From positions 1 through 6,440 of the forward strand of contig DRJN01000147.1 of assembly GCA_011052165.1 (NCBI GenBank): a stretch of 6,440 nucleotides of DNA, written 5' to 3'. Below are positions 1 to 5,653 of this stretch, in pieces. This DNA comes from Gammaproteobacteria bacterium. Lineage in GTDB: Bacteria; Pseudomonadota; Gammaproteobacteria; UBA6429; Thiohalophilaceae. Made by a program: the position numbers and the translations under genes. Under the pieces are notes generated by a model, which made no database searches, had not been told where the DNA came from, and saw only the letters and a list, made by a program, of their open reading frames with translations. Numbering within the stretch: the first letter of the stretch is position 1; each line of letters begins with the position of its first letter.

Positions 1-95
1 TCCATTTTTTCAGGCATATTGCGCTTGTTTTTGCAGGTGGTGTAGAAGTGGCCCGTTTTGGCGCTTGAGACCAGTTTGATTTTATCGCTTGCCAT
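1..95 (-). CDS. rpmG: 50S ribosomal protein L33 (5' part, cut by window edge)
   Basis: The first 31 codons of L33, a small protein of the large ribosomal subunit, are present; the rest lies beyond position 1. The translation begins MASDKIKLVSSAKTGHFYTT and continues with CKNKRNMPEKM, which matches the conserved L33 core (KIKLVSSAxTGHFYTTxKNKR). The CxxC pairs of the zinc-binding L33 type are absent from the visible part, so this appears to be the zinc-independent form; there is a single Cys at residue 21. The ATG lies 11 bp downstream of the rpmB stop and is preceded by a GGAGA ribosome-binding site in that gap, so the gene is cotranscribed with rpmB. The identification is secure; only the C-terminal part is unseen. 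Confidence 0.95.
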   Translation of the reverse strand, partial: MASDKIKLVSSAKTGHFYTTCKNKRNMPEKM

Positions 96-106
96 GATCT
101 TTCTCC

Positions 107-343
107 TTAAACCTTTTCGCCGCGGCGACGCATGTCAACGAGAACTGCATCGATGCCTTTCTTGTCGATGATGCGCATGCCCTTGGAGGTCAGACGCAAA
201 CGTACAAAACGCTGCTCGGATTCAATCCAGAAACGGTGGCTGTGCAGATTCGGCAGGAAACGGCGGCGGGTTTTATTGTGCGCGTGGGAAACGTTGTTTC
301 CGCTCATCGGGCGCTTGCCGGTAACTTGACAAACTCGTGACAT
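107..343 (-). CDS. rpmB: 50S ribosomal protein L28
   Basis: This encodes L28, a 78-residue protein of the 50S ribosomal subunit, and the length matches the enteric protein. It starts MSRVCQVTGKRPMSGNNVSH and contains the family-typical stretches RRFLPNLHSHRFW (residues 28-40) and KGMRIIDKKGID (54-65). The start is supported by a GGAGA Shine-Dalgarno at 351-355, seven bases before the ATG. It is the first gene of an rpmB-rpmG pair and is followed after 11 bp by rpmG. Its own promoter appears to lie at 426-454, giving a leader of roughly 75 nt. radC upstream on the same strand is the conserved gammaproteobacterial neighbour. Nothing in the protein is unusual. Confidence 0.98.
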   Translation of the reverse strand: MSRVCQVTGKRPMSGNNVSHAHNKTRRRFLPNLHSHRFWIESEQRFVRLRLTSKGMRIIDKKGIDAVLVDMRRRGEKV

Positions 344-425
344 GACTCATTCTCCAAAAAAAATTCATATTCGGCCCGGCATTTAGATTCAGGGTGTCGG
401 CCGGATCCATCGTCAAAGACCGCGC

Positions 426-454
426 ATTTTACGGAAATTGCCACCAGGACACAA
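426..454 (-). promoter_or_regulatory. sigma70-type promoter for rpmB-rpmG
   Basis: Read on the minus strand, TTGTGT (449-454) and TAAAAT (426-431) are separated by exactly 17 bp, a good match to -35 and -10 boxes. The -10 is followed by a GC-rich stretch, GCGCGG. A GC-rich discriminator is known from stable-RNA and ribosomal-protein promoters under stringent control; applying that here is inference. The promoter lies just past the radC stop, so rpmB-rpmG can be transcribed independently of radC and pst. Confidence 0.65.
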
Positions 455-466
455 GCATAATCCCGC

Positions 467-1141
467 TCAAATCCAGCCTCGTTCTGAAAAGGCCACACAC
501 TCTCCATCACCGATGACGATATGATCCAGCACGCGCACATCGATGAGTTCCAGGGCGGCCTGCAGGCGGCGAGTCAACTGGCGGTCGGCCTCGCTGGGTT
601 CGGCCACTCCGGAAGGATGATTGTGGGCAAAAATCACGGCGGCGGCATTGTGCTCCAGGGTTTGACGCACCACCTCGCGCGGGTGAACCGAGGCACCGTT
701 GATGGTACCCCGGAACAGTTCTTTGAAATGAATCACGCGGTGGCGATTATCCAGAAACAGGCAGGCGAAGACTTCAAAAGCATGGTCACGCAGGCGGGCA
801 CTGAGATAACGCTGGGTGGCGGACGGATCGGTCAGCGCCTCATTGCGTAGCAGGGTCGCGTGCAGGTGGCGTTTGCCCATCTCCAGAACCGCTTGGAGCT
901 GGGCATATTTGGCCGGGCCGAGTCCCGGCTGCTGGCAGAAGGGATCCCGCTGGGCGCTGAGCAGACCGCGCAGGCCGGAAAATTCCTGTAACAAATCCCG
1001 CGCCAGATCCACTGCCGTCTTGCCAGGGATACCGGTGCGTAGAAAAATAGCCAGCAGTTCGGCATCCGAGAGCGCGGCGGCGCCCTGATGCAGTAGTTTT
1101 TCGCGGGGCCGTTCCTGTTCCGGCCAGTCGGTAATCGGCAT
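467..1141 (-). CDS. radC: RadC-family JAMM/MPN-domain protein
   Basis: This is a complete 224-residue RadC-family (UPF0758) protein, the usual length. The N-terminal part (about 20-95) is a helical region with a helix-hairpin-helix-like motif, PGLGPAKYAQLQA, at 72-84. The C-terminal part is the JAMM metalloprotease-like domain: upstream Glu in KELFRGT (E141), then H173-x-H175 in HNHPSG, S183 and D186, so the full zinc-binding set is present. The family was once linked to DNA repair, but its biochemical role remains unsettled; the JAMM domain predicts a metal-dependent hydrolase, and activity here is inference. The ATG is preceded by GGGAGG at 1149-1154 with a 7-base spacer. It lies 49 bp after pstB on the same strand, with rpmB downstream. 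I see no terminator between pstB and radC, so pst read-through is possible. Confidence 0.96.
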   Translation of the reverse strand: MPITDWPEQERPREKLLHQGAAALSDAELLAIFLRTGIPGKTAVDLARDLLQEFSGLRGLLSAQRDPFCQQPGLGPAKYAQLQAVLEMGKRHLHATLLRNEALTDPSATQRYLSARLRDHAFEVFACLFLDNRHRVIHFKELFRGTINGASVHPREVVRQTLEHNAAAVIFAHNHPSGVAEPSEADRQLTRRLQAALELIDVRVLDHIVIGDGECVAFSERGWI

Positions 1142-1144
1142 GCT

Positions 1145-1160
1145 ATGACCTCCCTGTCAT
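1145..1160 (-). promoter_or_regulatory. small hairpin enclosing the radC ribosome-binding site
   Basis: On the minus strand, ATGAC (1156-1160) and GTCAT (1145-1149) are perfect inverted repeats around a six-base loop, AGGGAG, that carries most of the GGGAGG Shine-Dalgarno of radC. The stem is only 5 bp and the SD is mostly in the loop, so a regulatory effect is uncertain. Confidence 0.3.
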
Positions 1161-1190
1161 GTTCTCATTTTCGGGTATGGGTGGCTGGAC

Positions 1191-2054
1191 TCAACCGTAG
1201 CGTCCGGTAATGTAGTCCTCGGTTTGCTTCTCGGCTGGATTGGTGAACAGAAGGCGGGTGGCACCGAACTCGATCAATTTACCCAGATACATGAAGGCGG
1301 TGTAGTCGGAAACGCGTGCCGCCTGTTGCATGTTGTGGGTCACGATAACGATGGTGTAGTCGTGCTTGAGTTCATCGATTAACTTTTCAATCTTCAAGGT
1401 CGAGATGGGATCAAGCGCCGAGGCGGGCTCGTCGAGCAATAACACTTCGGGTTTGATGGCGATTGCCCGGGCGATGCACAGGCGCTGTTGCTGTCCGCCC
1501 GAGAGCGCCGTACCTGAGTGGTGCAGTTTGTCTTTAATCTCATTCCAGAGAGCGGCTTTCTTGAGCGCCCAGGTGACGCGGCGATCCATACTGGCCCGTG
1601 ACAGGCGCTCGTAGAGGCGTATGCCATAGGCAATGTTGTTGTAGATGCTCATGGGAAACGGGGTCGGCGATTGAAACACCATCCCGACACGCGCACGCAG
1701 CAGGTTCAGATCGACGCCGCGAGCGAGAATATTGTCGCCGTCGAGGATGACCTCGCCGCTTGCCCGGTGTTTTGGGTAGAGCGCGTATATGCGATTGAAG
1801 CAGCGCAGCAAGGTTGACTTGCCACAGCCCGAGGGGCCGATAAAGGCCGTGACCTGGTGCTCGGGAATGGCGAGATTGATATCGAACAGCGCCTGTGATT
1901 TTCCGTAATGGAAATTCAGTCCACGCAGGATAATCTTGGAGGGGATCTCCTCCGTATCGTCAGAAGCCGGCACATGTGGCTCCTGCGCTTTTAAGCGTGC
2001 GGTATCTGGTTGCTCCAGATCGTCCAGATTGATTTGGATAACGGGTTCTTTCAT
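1191..2054 (-). CDS. pstB: phosphate ABC transporter ATP-binding protein PstB
   Basis: PstB is the cytoplasmic ATPase subunit of the PstSCAB high-affinity phosphate importer. All ABC signatures are intact in the 287-residue product: Walker A GPSGCGKST (73-81), Q-loop VFQSPTPFPMS (126-136), signature LSGGQQQR (184-191), Walker B VLLLDEPASALDP (204-216) and the H-loop His (H240). The C-terminus EDYITGRYG is typical of PstB. I chose the ATG at 2054, 20 bp after the pstA stop. An in-frame ATG at 2165 would overlap pstA by about 90 bp and add 37 residues with no family resemblance. No strong Shine-Dalgarno is seen; the best is AAGG about 13 bases upstream. Compared with the 257-residue E. coli protein, it has about 30 extra acidic, probably disordered residues at the N-terminus. 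It is the last pst gene, with no phoU after it. Confidence 0.97.
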   Translation of the reverse strand: MKEPVIQINLDDLEQPDTARLKAQEPHVPASDDTEEIPSKIILRGLNFHYGKSQALFDINLAIPEHQVTAFIGPSGCGKSTLLRCFNRIYALYPKHRASGEVILDGDNILARGVDLNLLRARVGMVFQSPTPFPMSIYNNIAYGIRLYERLSRASMDRRVTWALKKAALWNEIKDKLHHSGTALSGGQQQRLCIARAIAIKPEVLLLDEPASALDPISTLKIEKLIDELKHDYTIVIVTHNMQQAARVSDYTAFMYLGKLIEFGATRLLFTNPAEKQTEDYITGRYG

Positions 2055-2074
2055 AGTGAGACGTATACCTTGCG

Positions 2075-2935
2075 TTAACGCTGTCGTTCCGGCTCCGGCA
2101 GGAACACGCGCACAATGATGTTGAGTAACAGAATGCCGAAGGTAATGAGCAGGGCTCCCGCCCATGCCAGGTGCTGCCAGTCGTCATAAGGACTCATGGC
2201 GAACTGAAAGATCACCACCGGAAGATTCGCTATGGGCTGGCTGAGATTGGTGCTCGAAAATTGATTATTCAGCGCCGTAAACAGCAATGGCGCCGTCTCG
2301 CCACTGACTCGTGCAACGGCCAGCAGGATCCCCGTCAGGATCCCCGAGCGTGCCGCACGGTAAACGATGGAGACGATGACCTTCCAGCGTGGCGCACCGA
2401 GCGCCGCCGCCGCTTCGCGCATACGATCAGGAACCAAACGCAGCATATCCTCGGTAGTACGGAGCACAATCGGCAGGACGATGAGAGCCAGGGCGAGACC
2501 GCCGGCATAGGCCGAAAAATGTCCCATATGTATCACCACCACCTGGTAGACAAAAACGCCGAGAATAATTGAGGGTGAACTGAGCAGCACATCACTGACA
2601 AAACGAACGATGGCCGCGAAGCGCGTGCCGCGTCCAAACTCAGACAGGTAGGTTCCCGCAAAAATTCCGATAGGCGCACCGATTATCACCCCGAGCACGA
2701 TGAGAATGAGACTCCCGGCAATGGCATTGGAAAGCCCGCCACTCTCGCCCGGGGGCGGCGTGGTTTGGGTGAACAGATCCCAGTTAACATATTGGATGCC
2801 CTGGGTGACTAGCGTCCACAGCAACCACGCCAGCCATAGCAGTCCGAACAGAGTGGCTAACATCGACAACGTGAGGCTGGCCATGTTCACCAGGCGGCGT
2901 TTGCGATATAGGTAAAGATCGGTAGCGGTAATCAT
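2075..2935 (-). CDS. pstA: phosphate ABC transporter permease PstA
   Basis: PstA is one of the two inner-membrane permease subunits that form the phosphate path with PstC. The 286-residue product has about six hydrophobic segments (near 20-44, 72-97, 112-135, 143-160, 196-215 and 256-278). The cytoplasmic EAA loop that contacts PstB runs EAAAALGAPRWKVIVSIVYR (174-193). SGETAPLLFT (211-220) is typical of PstA. The ATG lies three bases after the pstC stop (TGA-ACC-ATG) and has no clear Shine-Dalgarno, which suggests translational coupling to pstC. pstB follows after 20 bp. Length and motifs are ordinary for the family. Confidence 0.96.
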   Translation of the reverse strand: MITATDLYLYRKRRLVNMASLTLSMLATLFGLLWLAWLLWTLVTQGIQYVNWDLFTQTTPPPGESGGLSNAIAGSLILIVLGVIIGAPIGIFAGTYLSEFGRGTRFAAIVRFVSDVLLSSPSIILGVFVYQVVVIHMGHFSAYAGGLALALIVLPIVLRTTEDMLRLVPDRMREAAAALGAPRWKVIVSIVYRAARSGILTGILLAVARVSGETAPLLFTALNNQFSSTNLSQPIANLPVVIFQFAMSPYDDWQHLAWAGALLITFGILLLNIIVRVFLPEPERQR

Positions 2936-2938
2936 GGT

Positions 2939-3922
2939 TCAGGTGGAGAGGCCTTCATTAGCCTGTAAACGCAGCAGCAGGGCGCGGGCGACCGCGAGGA
3001 CGATAAAACTGATTAGAAATAAAATCAATCCCAGCGATATCAGCGATGAGGTATAAATTGGATTCACCGCTTCGGTAAATTCATTGGCCAGGGTCGAGGA
3101 GATGGTGTTGCCCGGCATGAACAGCGAATTGCTCAATTTATGCGCGTTGCCGATCACAAACGTGACCGCCATGGTTTCGCCCAGCGCCCGCCCAAGCCCG
3201 ACCATGACGCCACCGATCACGCCTATCTTGGTATACGGCAAGACCACATGCCGCACGACTTCCCAGGTCGTAGAGCCGAGACCATAGGCGGATTCTTTCA
3301 GTACCCGGGGTGTTGCCTCGAAAACATCGCGCATAATCGCGCTGATAAAAGGGATGACCATAATGGCTAGAATCAATGAAGCCGTGAACAGGCCAATCCC
3401 GAGTGGCGGACCAGTGAACAGAACGCCGACTATCGGCAGGGTGCCAAAATGTTCAGTAATCCATGGTTGCGCGTGGTCGGCAAACAGGGGCGCGAAAACA
3501 AACAGGCCCCACATACCGTATATAATACTGGGAATGGCGGCCAGCAGTTCCACCGCAATGCCGATGGGGCGCTTCAACCAGCGGGGGCAGAGCTCGGTAA
3601 TGAACAGCGCAATTCCAAAACTGACCGGCATCGCGATCAGCATGGCCAGCATCGAGGTGATTAGTGTGCCGTATATCGGAACCCGCGCGCCGAAATTTTC
3701 GGTTACCGGGTTCCAGTGGGCGCTGCTTATAAAACCCGGGCCGAATTTGTACAGGGCGGGAAGCGCACCCTGGATGAGAACAAACAGTATTGCGCCGATC
3801 ACGATCAGCACGGTGGCGGCTGCGAACCATGCCGCGCCGGCAAATAGCGAATCAAACCATGTGACATGGTTGTGGTTGCGCGGCGAGACGCTCGGTATCG
3901 ATGTTATAAATTGCTCAGACAT
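2939..3922 (-). CDS. pstC: phosphate ABC transporter permease PstC
   Basis: PstC is the second inner-membrane permease of the phosphate importer. The 327-residue protein has a short polar N-terminus, then hydrophobic segments near 27-52, 83-110, 117-147, 173-198, 233-258 and 292-318. A soluble-looking loop at about 55-80 contains NFGARVPIYGTL, typical of PstC. The EAA loop is KESAYGLGSTTWEVVRHVVL (209-228), and GRALGETMAV (244-253) is a PstC hallmark. The ATG at 3922 is favoured because the conserved hydrophobic region begins soon after it; the only nearby SD-like bases are AGGA, closer to the ATG than usual. It is separated from pstS by 116 bp that hold a strong hairpin, and is nearly fused to pstA, with a 3-bp gap. 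Confidence 0.96.
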   Translation of the reverse strand: MSEQFITSIPSVSPRNHNHVTWFDSLFAGAAWFAAATVLIVIGAILFVLIQGALPALYKFGPGFISSAHWNPVTENFGARVPIYGTLITSMLAMLIAMPVSFGIALFITELCPRWLKRPIGIAVELLAAIPSIIYGMWGLFVFAPLFADHAQPWITEHFGTLPIVGVLFTGPPLGIGLFTASLILAIMVIPFISAIMRDVFEATPRVLKESAYGLGSTTWEVVRHVVLPYTKIGVIGGVMVGLGRALGETMAVTFVIGNAHKLSNSLFMPGNTISSTLANEFTEAVNPIYTSSLISLGLILFLISFIVLAVARALLLRLQANEGLST

Positions 3923-3970
3923 GTCCTGCTCAGGATAGATAGTCTCTTGCTACAGGTGCGTCTGTGGTAC

Positions 3971-4015
3971 GAAAACACCCCCCGGCCGGCCCGGAGGAGA
4001 GAGGGCCGGCCGGGG
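3971..4015 (-). terminator. GC-rich hairpin between pstS and pstC (leaky terminator or mRNA stabiliser)
   Basis: Perfect 13-bp arms CCCCGGCCGGCCC (3980-3992) and GGGCCGGCCGGGG (4003-4015) enclose a 10-base loop. On the pst transcript (minus strand) the stem is followed by GGTGTTTTC, a short, broken T-run. This fits a partial terminator, or a 3' stabilising stem-loop that leaves more pstS than pstCAB mRNA. Such differential expression is common for binding proteins encoded first in ABC operons; its operation here is inference. The T-run is too weak to call a full terminator. Confidence 0.6.
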
Positions 4016-4038
4016 TCGGGGTATACAACCAGGGTGCT

Positions 4039-5106
4039 CTAGTGGGTCCAGACCGGTGTCCCCTGCGGGGTCTTTACGCTCTTACGCCAGGTTTGCTCGA
4101 CCAGTTTGACGACCGATGCGGGCATCGGCACATAGTCAAGCTTGGCTGCCATTTTTTGGCCATTATGATAAGCCCAGTCGAAAAACTTCAGCACCTCACG
4201 GCCACGAGCCGGGTGGCTCTGCTTCTTGTAAACCAGAATGAAACTCGCGCCGGTAATCGGCCAGCTTTTGGCGCCGGGCTGGTTAGTCAGCACCATGTAA
4301 AAGCCTTTGGCGTGATGCCAGTCGGCGTTTGCCGCAGCGGCCTGGAAGCTGGCACTGTCGGGATCCAGGAATTTCCCTGCGCGGTTGCCAAGCTTTACGT
4401 GTGTCATGTGGTTCTGTAGTGCGTAGGCATATTCGACATAGCCGATAGCGCCCTTGATACGCGTGACGTAGGAAGCGACACCCTCGTTGCCCTTACCGCC
4501 AATGCCGACCGGCCATGATACGGCCTTGGCGTTGCCCACTTTGCGCTTCCAGTCGGGACTGACTTTCGACAGATAGTTGGTATAAATCCAGGTAGTGCCT
4601 GATCCGTCGGCGCGATGAACTACGGTGATCGCTTTGGAGGGCAAGCTTACGCCCGGATTCTCTGCTTTGAGTCGCCGGTCGTTCCAACGCTTGATTTTTC
4701 CGAGATAGATATCGGCCAGCAATTTACCGGTCATCTTTAGCTGCCCGGAAGCGATACCCGGCAGATGCACGACCGGCACCACGCCACCCATGATCATCGG
4801 AAATTGAATGAGACCGGACTTATCCAGATCAGCGGCTGTGAGCGGTGCATCGGATGCACCAAAATCTACCGTCTTCGCCTTGATCTGCTTGATCCCGCCG
4901 CCTGAACCGATGGATTGATAATTCATCTTGATGCCGGTTTTTTTGGCATAGACAGCCGCCCATTTAGCATAGACCGGATAGGGAAAGGTTGCGCCTGCGC
5001 CGGAGATGGCCTGGACGCCAGCATGAGCGGGTGTAACAGCCCCGCCGATGTTGATCAGGAGCACGGCCAGCATCGTCAGGAGGCCGGTTGAGATTTTTAA
5101 TGACAT
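4039..5106 (-). CDS. pstS: periplasmic phosphate-binding protein PstS
   Basis: PstS binds inorganic phosphate in the periplasm and delivers it to PstCA. The 355-residue precursor has a Sec-type signal peptide: Lys at position 4, a hydrophobic core at about 8-22, and a likely cleavage site AHA|GV after residue 29. The phosphate-binding motifs are all present: GAGATFPYP (36-44), SIGSGGG (65-71), DFGASDAPL (81-89, with D86 matching the key Asp of E. coli PstS) and HRADGSGTT (164-172, with R165 and the SGT loop). I chose the ATG at 5106 because it gives the signal peptide directly and has AGAGGA upstream at a suitable distance. An upstream in-frame ATG at 5163 would add 19 residues unlike a signal peptide. 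It is the first gene of pstSCAB, under a Pho box at 5254-5271. Confidence 0.97.
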   Translation of the reverse strand: MSLKISTGLLTMLAVLLINIGGAVTPAHAGVQAISGAGATFPYPVYAKWAAVYAKKTGIKMNYQSIGSGGGIKQIKAKTVDFGASDAPLTAADLDKSGLIQFPMIMGGVVPVVHLPGIASGQLKMTGKLLADIYLGKIKRWNDRRLKAENPGVSLPSKAITVVHRADGSGTTWIYTNYLSKVSPDWKRKVGNAKAVSWPVGIGGKGNEGVASYVTRIKGAIGYVEYAYALQNHMTHVKLGNRAGKFLDPDSASFQAAAANADWHHAKGFYMVLTNQPGAKSWPITGASFILVYKKQSHPARGREVLKFFDWAYHNGQKMAAKLDYVPMPASVVKLVEQTWRKSVKTPQGTPVWTH

Positions 5107-5185
5107 CTGCTTTGTTCCTCTTGTGTATCTACCCATCCTATGCCACAAAGTAACGTTCGTCATAAGGTGGGCAGGTGTTCATCAA

Positions 5186-5231
5186 CGGCCGCATCACGGC
5201 CGATTCCATTCGGGATCACATCAAGATCCCG
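5186..5231 (-). promoter_or_regulatory. two tandem hairpins in the pstS leader
   Basis: Hairpin one has 7-bp arms CGGGATC and GATCCCG (5211-5217 and 5225-5231) with a 7-base loop. Hairpin two has 6-bp arms CGGCCG (5186-5191 and 5197-5202) with a 5-base loop. On the transcript both loops contain TGATG, and a third TGATG follows shortly after. The outer edge of hairpin one lies about 7 bases past the predicted -10, so it could sit at the very 5' end of the mRNA. Neither is followed by a T-run, so they are not terminators. A role in mRNA stability is inference. Confidence 0.45.
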
Positions 5232-5237
5232 CTACAT

Positions 5238-5243
5238 ATTTTA
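5238..5243 (-). promoter_or_regulatory. -10 element of the PhoB-dependent pstS promoter
   Basis: TAAAAT on the minus strand lies 10 bp downstream of the Pho box, the spacing expected when the box replaces the -35 element. Transcription would start near 5231, giving a leader of about 125 nt to the pstS ATG. Confidence 0.7.
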
Positions 5244-5253
5244 ACGGCTGGAT

Positions 5254-5271
5254 ATGACAGGAAAATGACGA
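5254..5271 (-). promoter_or_regulatory. Pho box (PhoB-binding site) upstream of pstS
   Basis: The minus strand reads TCGTCAT-TTTC-CTGTCAT: two heptamers in direct repeat with a 4-bp AT-rich spacer. The known consensus heptamer is CTGTCAT; the promoter-proximal copy matches 7 of 7 and the distal copy 5 of 7. Position, spacing to the -10 and the downstream pst genes all agree, so regulation by PhoB under phosphate limitation is well supported. phoB and phoR themselves are not in the window. Confidence 0.85.
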
Positions 5272-5342
5272 TTTGTATAGTCTGTGAACCAGGACGAGCC
5301 GACTATAGCACTTAATTGAGTATTACCTAACATGTGCAGATC

Positions 5343-5360
5343 GCTTGCAAAGAGCTTGCA
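5343..5360. repeat. heptamer direct repeat with 11-bp periodicity
   Basis: GCTTGCA occurs twice (5343-5349 and 5354-5360), separated by AAGA. This 7-4-7 layout equals that of Pho boxes and other OmpR/PhoB-family sites, but the heptamer differs from CTGTCAT. It lies 60 bp upstream of a TATAAT facing modA. The repeat is seen directly; a regulatory role is inference. Confidence 0.4.
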
Positions 5361-5419
5361 TACATAACGGGCCACCTGGCAGAGAAATTCTGCATCACGT
5401 TGTTATCGTTAAATCAGTT

Positions 5420-5425
5420 TATAAT
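5420..5425 (+). promoter_or_regulatory. candidate -10 box for modA
   Basis: A perfect TATAAT faces modA. The best -35-like hexamer, TTGTTA at 5400-5405, is only 14 bp away, shorter than the usual 16-18, so the promoter either depends on an activator or is a chance match. If used, the modA leader would be about 220 nt and would include the palindromic element at 5475-5578. Confidence 0.4.
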
Positions 5426-5463
5426 GGTATCACTCTTACCGGCGTATGTTCTGCCTTTATTGG

Positions 5464-5474
5464 CCTGGGCAATA
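5464..5474. repeat. left direct repeat flanking the palindromic element
   Basis: CCTGGGCAATA here matches CCCGGGCAATA at 5579-5589 in 10 of 11 positions. The two copies lie exactly against the ends of the inverted repeats, as a target-site duplication would. Confidence 0.6.
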
Positions 5475-5578
5475 TATTAATCGTTGCATAAGTATTTGCA
5501 TCATAACCCCCTCTCCCTATGGGAGAGGGTGGGGGTGAGGGGATAAAATACATGCAAATACTTATGCAACGATTAATA
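5475..5578. mobile_element. 104-bp MITE-like palindromic element
   Basis: Perfect 27-bp terminal inverted repeats (5475-5501 and 5552-5578; outer ends TATTAATCG and CGATTAATA) enclose a 50-bp core. The core holds a second, GC-rich palindrome: CCCTCTCCC (5509-5517), loop TAT, GGGAGAGGG (5521-5529), followed by a G-rich tail to 5542. The element has no coding capacity for a transposase, so if mobile it would depend on one encoded elsewhere. Flanking 11-bp direct repeats support insertion. The core resembles CCCTCTCCC/GGGAGAGGG repeats that I recall as dispersed in many proteobacterial genomes; copy number here cannot be seen. In RNA it would form a strong stem-loop in the modA leader. Confidence 0.65.
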
Positions 5579-5589
5579 CCCGGGCAATA
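5579..5589. repeat. right direct repeat flanking the palindromic element
   Basis: CCCGGGCAATA is the partner of the copy at 5464-5474 with one mismatch (C for T at the third base). Allowing one more mismatch, the similarity extends six bases rightwards (TATATAAA here against TATATTAA on the left), where the left copy overlaps the inverted repeat. Confidence 0.6.
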
Positions 5590-5653
5590 TATAAAATTCA
5601 CTTTATTTTTGGTGTTGGCGGAGACTTCAGTACCACGGGAAAGGAACATTAGC

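Noticed and set aside
373..405. Possible hairpin in the rpmB leader (GCCGG/CCGGC-type arms)
   Set aside because: Only about 5 bp of stem with a long loop, no T-run, and several competing pairings.
1154..1172. CTGTCAT on the + strand upstream of radC as a possible second Pho box
   Set aside because: There is no second heptamer at 11-bp spacing (TCATTTT is a poor match), and the orientation points into pstB rather than toward radC.
2055..2165. Upstream in-frame ATG for pstB giving 37 extra residues
   Set aside because: It would overlap the end of pstA by about 90 bp, and the added residues do not resemble PstB. The ATG at 2054, after the pstA stop, is the better start.
3354..3938. 194-residue open frame on the + strand
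   Set aside because: It lies wholly antisense to pstC, has no family resemblance, and is a by-product of the codon bias of pstC.
5107..5163. Upstream in-frame ATG for pstS giving 19 extra residues
   Set aside because: The extension is polar and would bury the signal peptide; the ATG at 5106 has a Shine-Dalgarno and starts the signal peptide directly.
5519..5653. Open frame upstream of modA starting inside the palindromic element
   Set aside because: The start has no suitable ribosome-binding context, the residues are low-complexity, and the signal peptide begins at 5654 behind a good AAGGAA.
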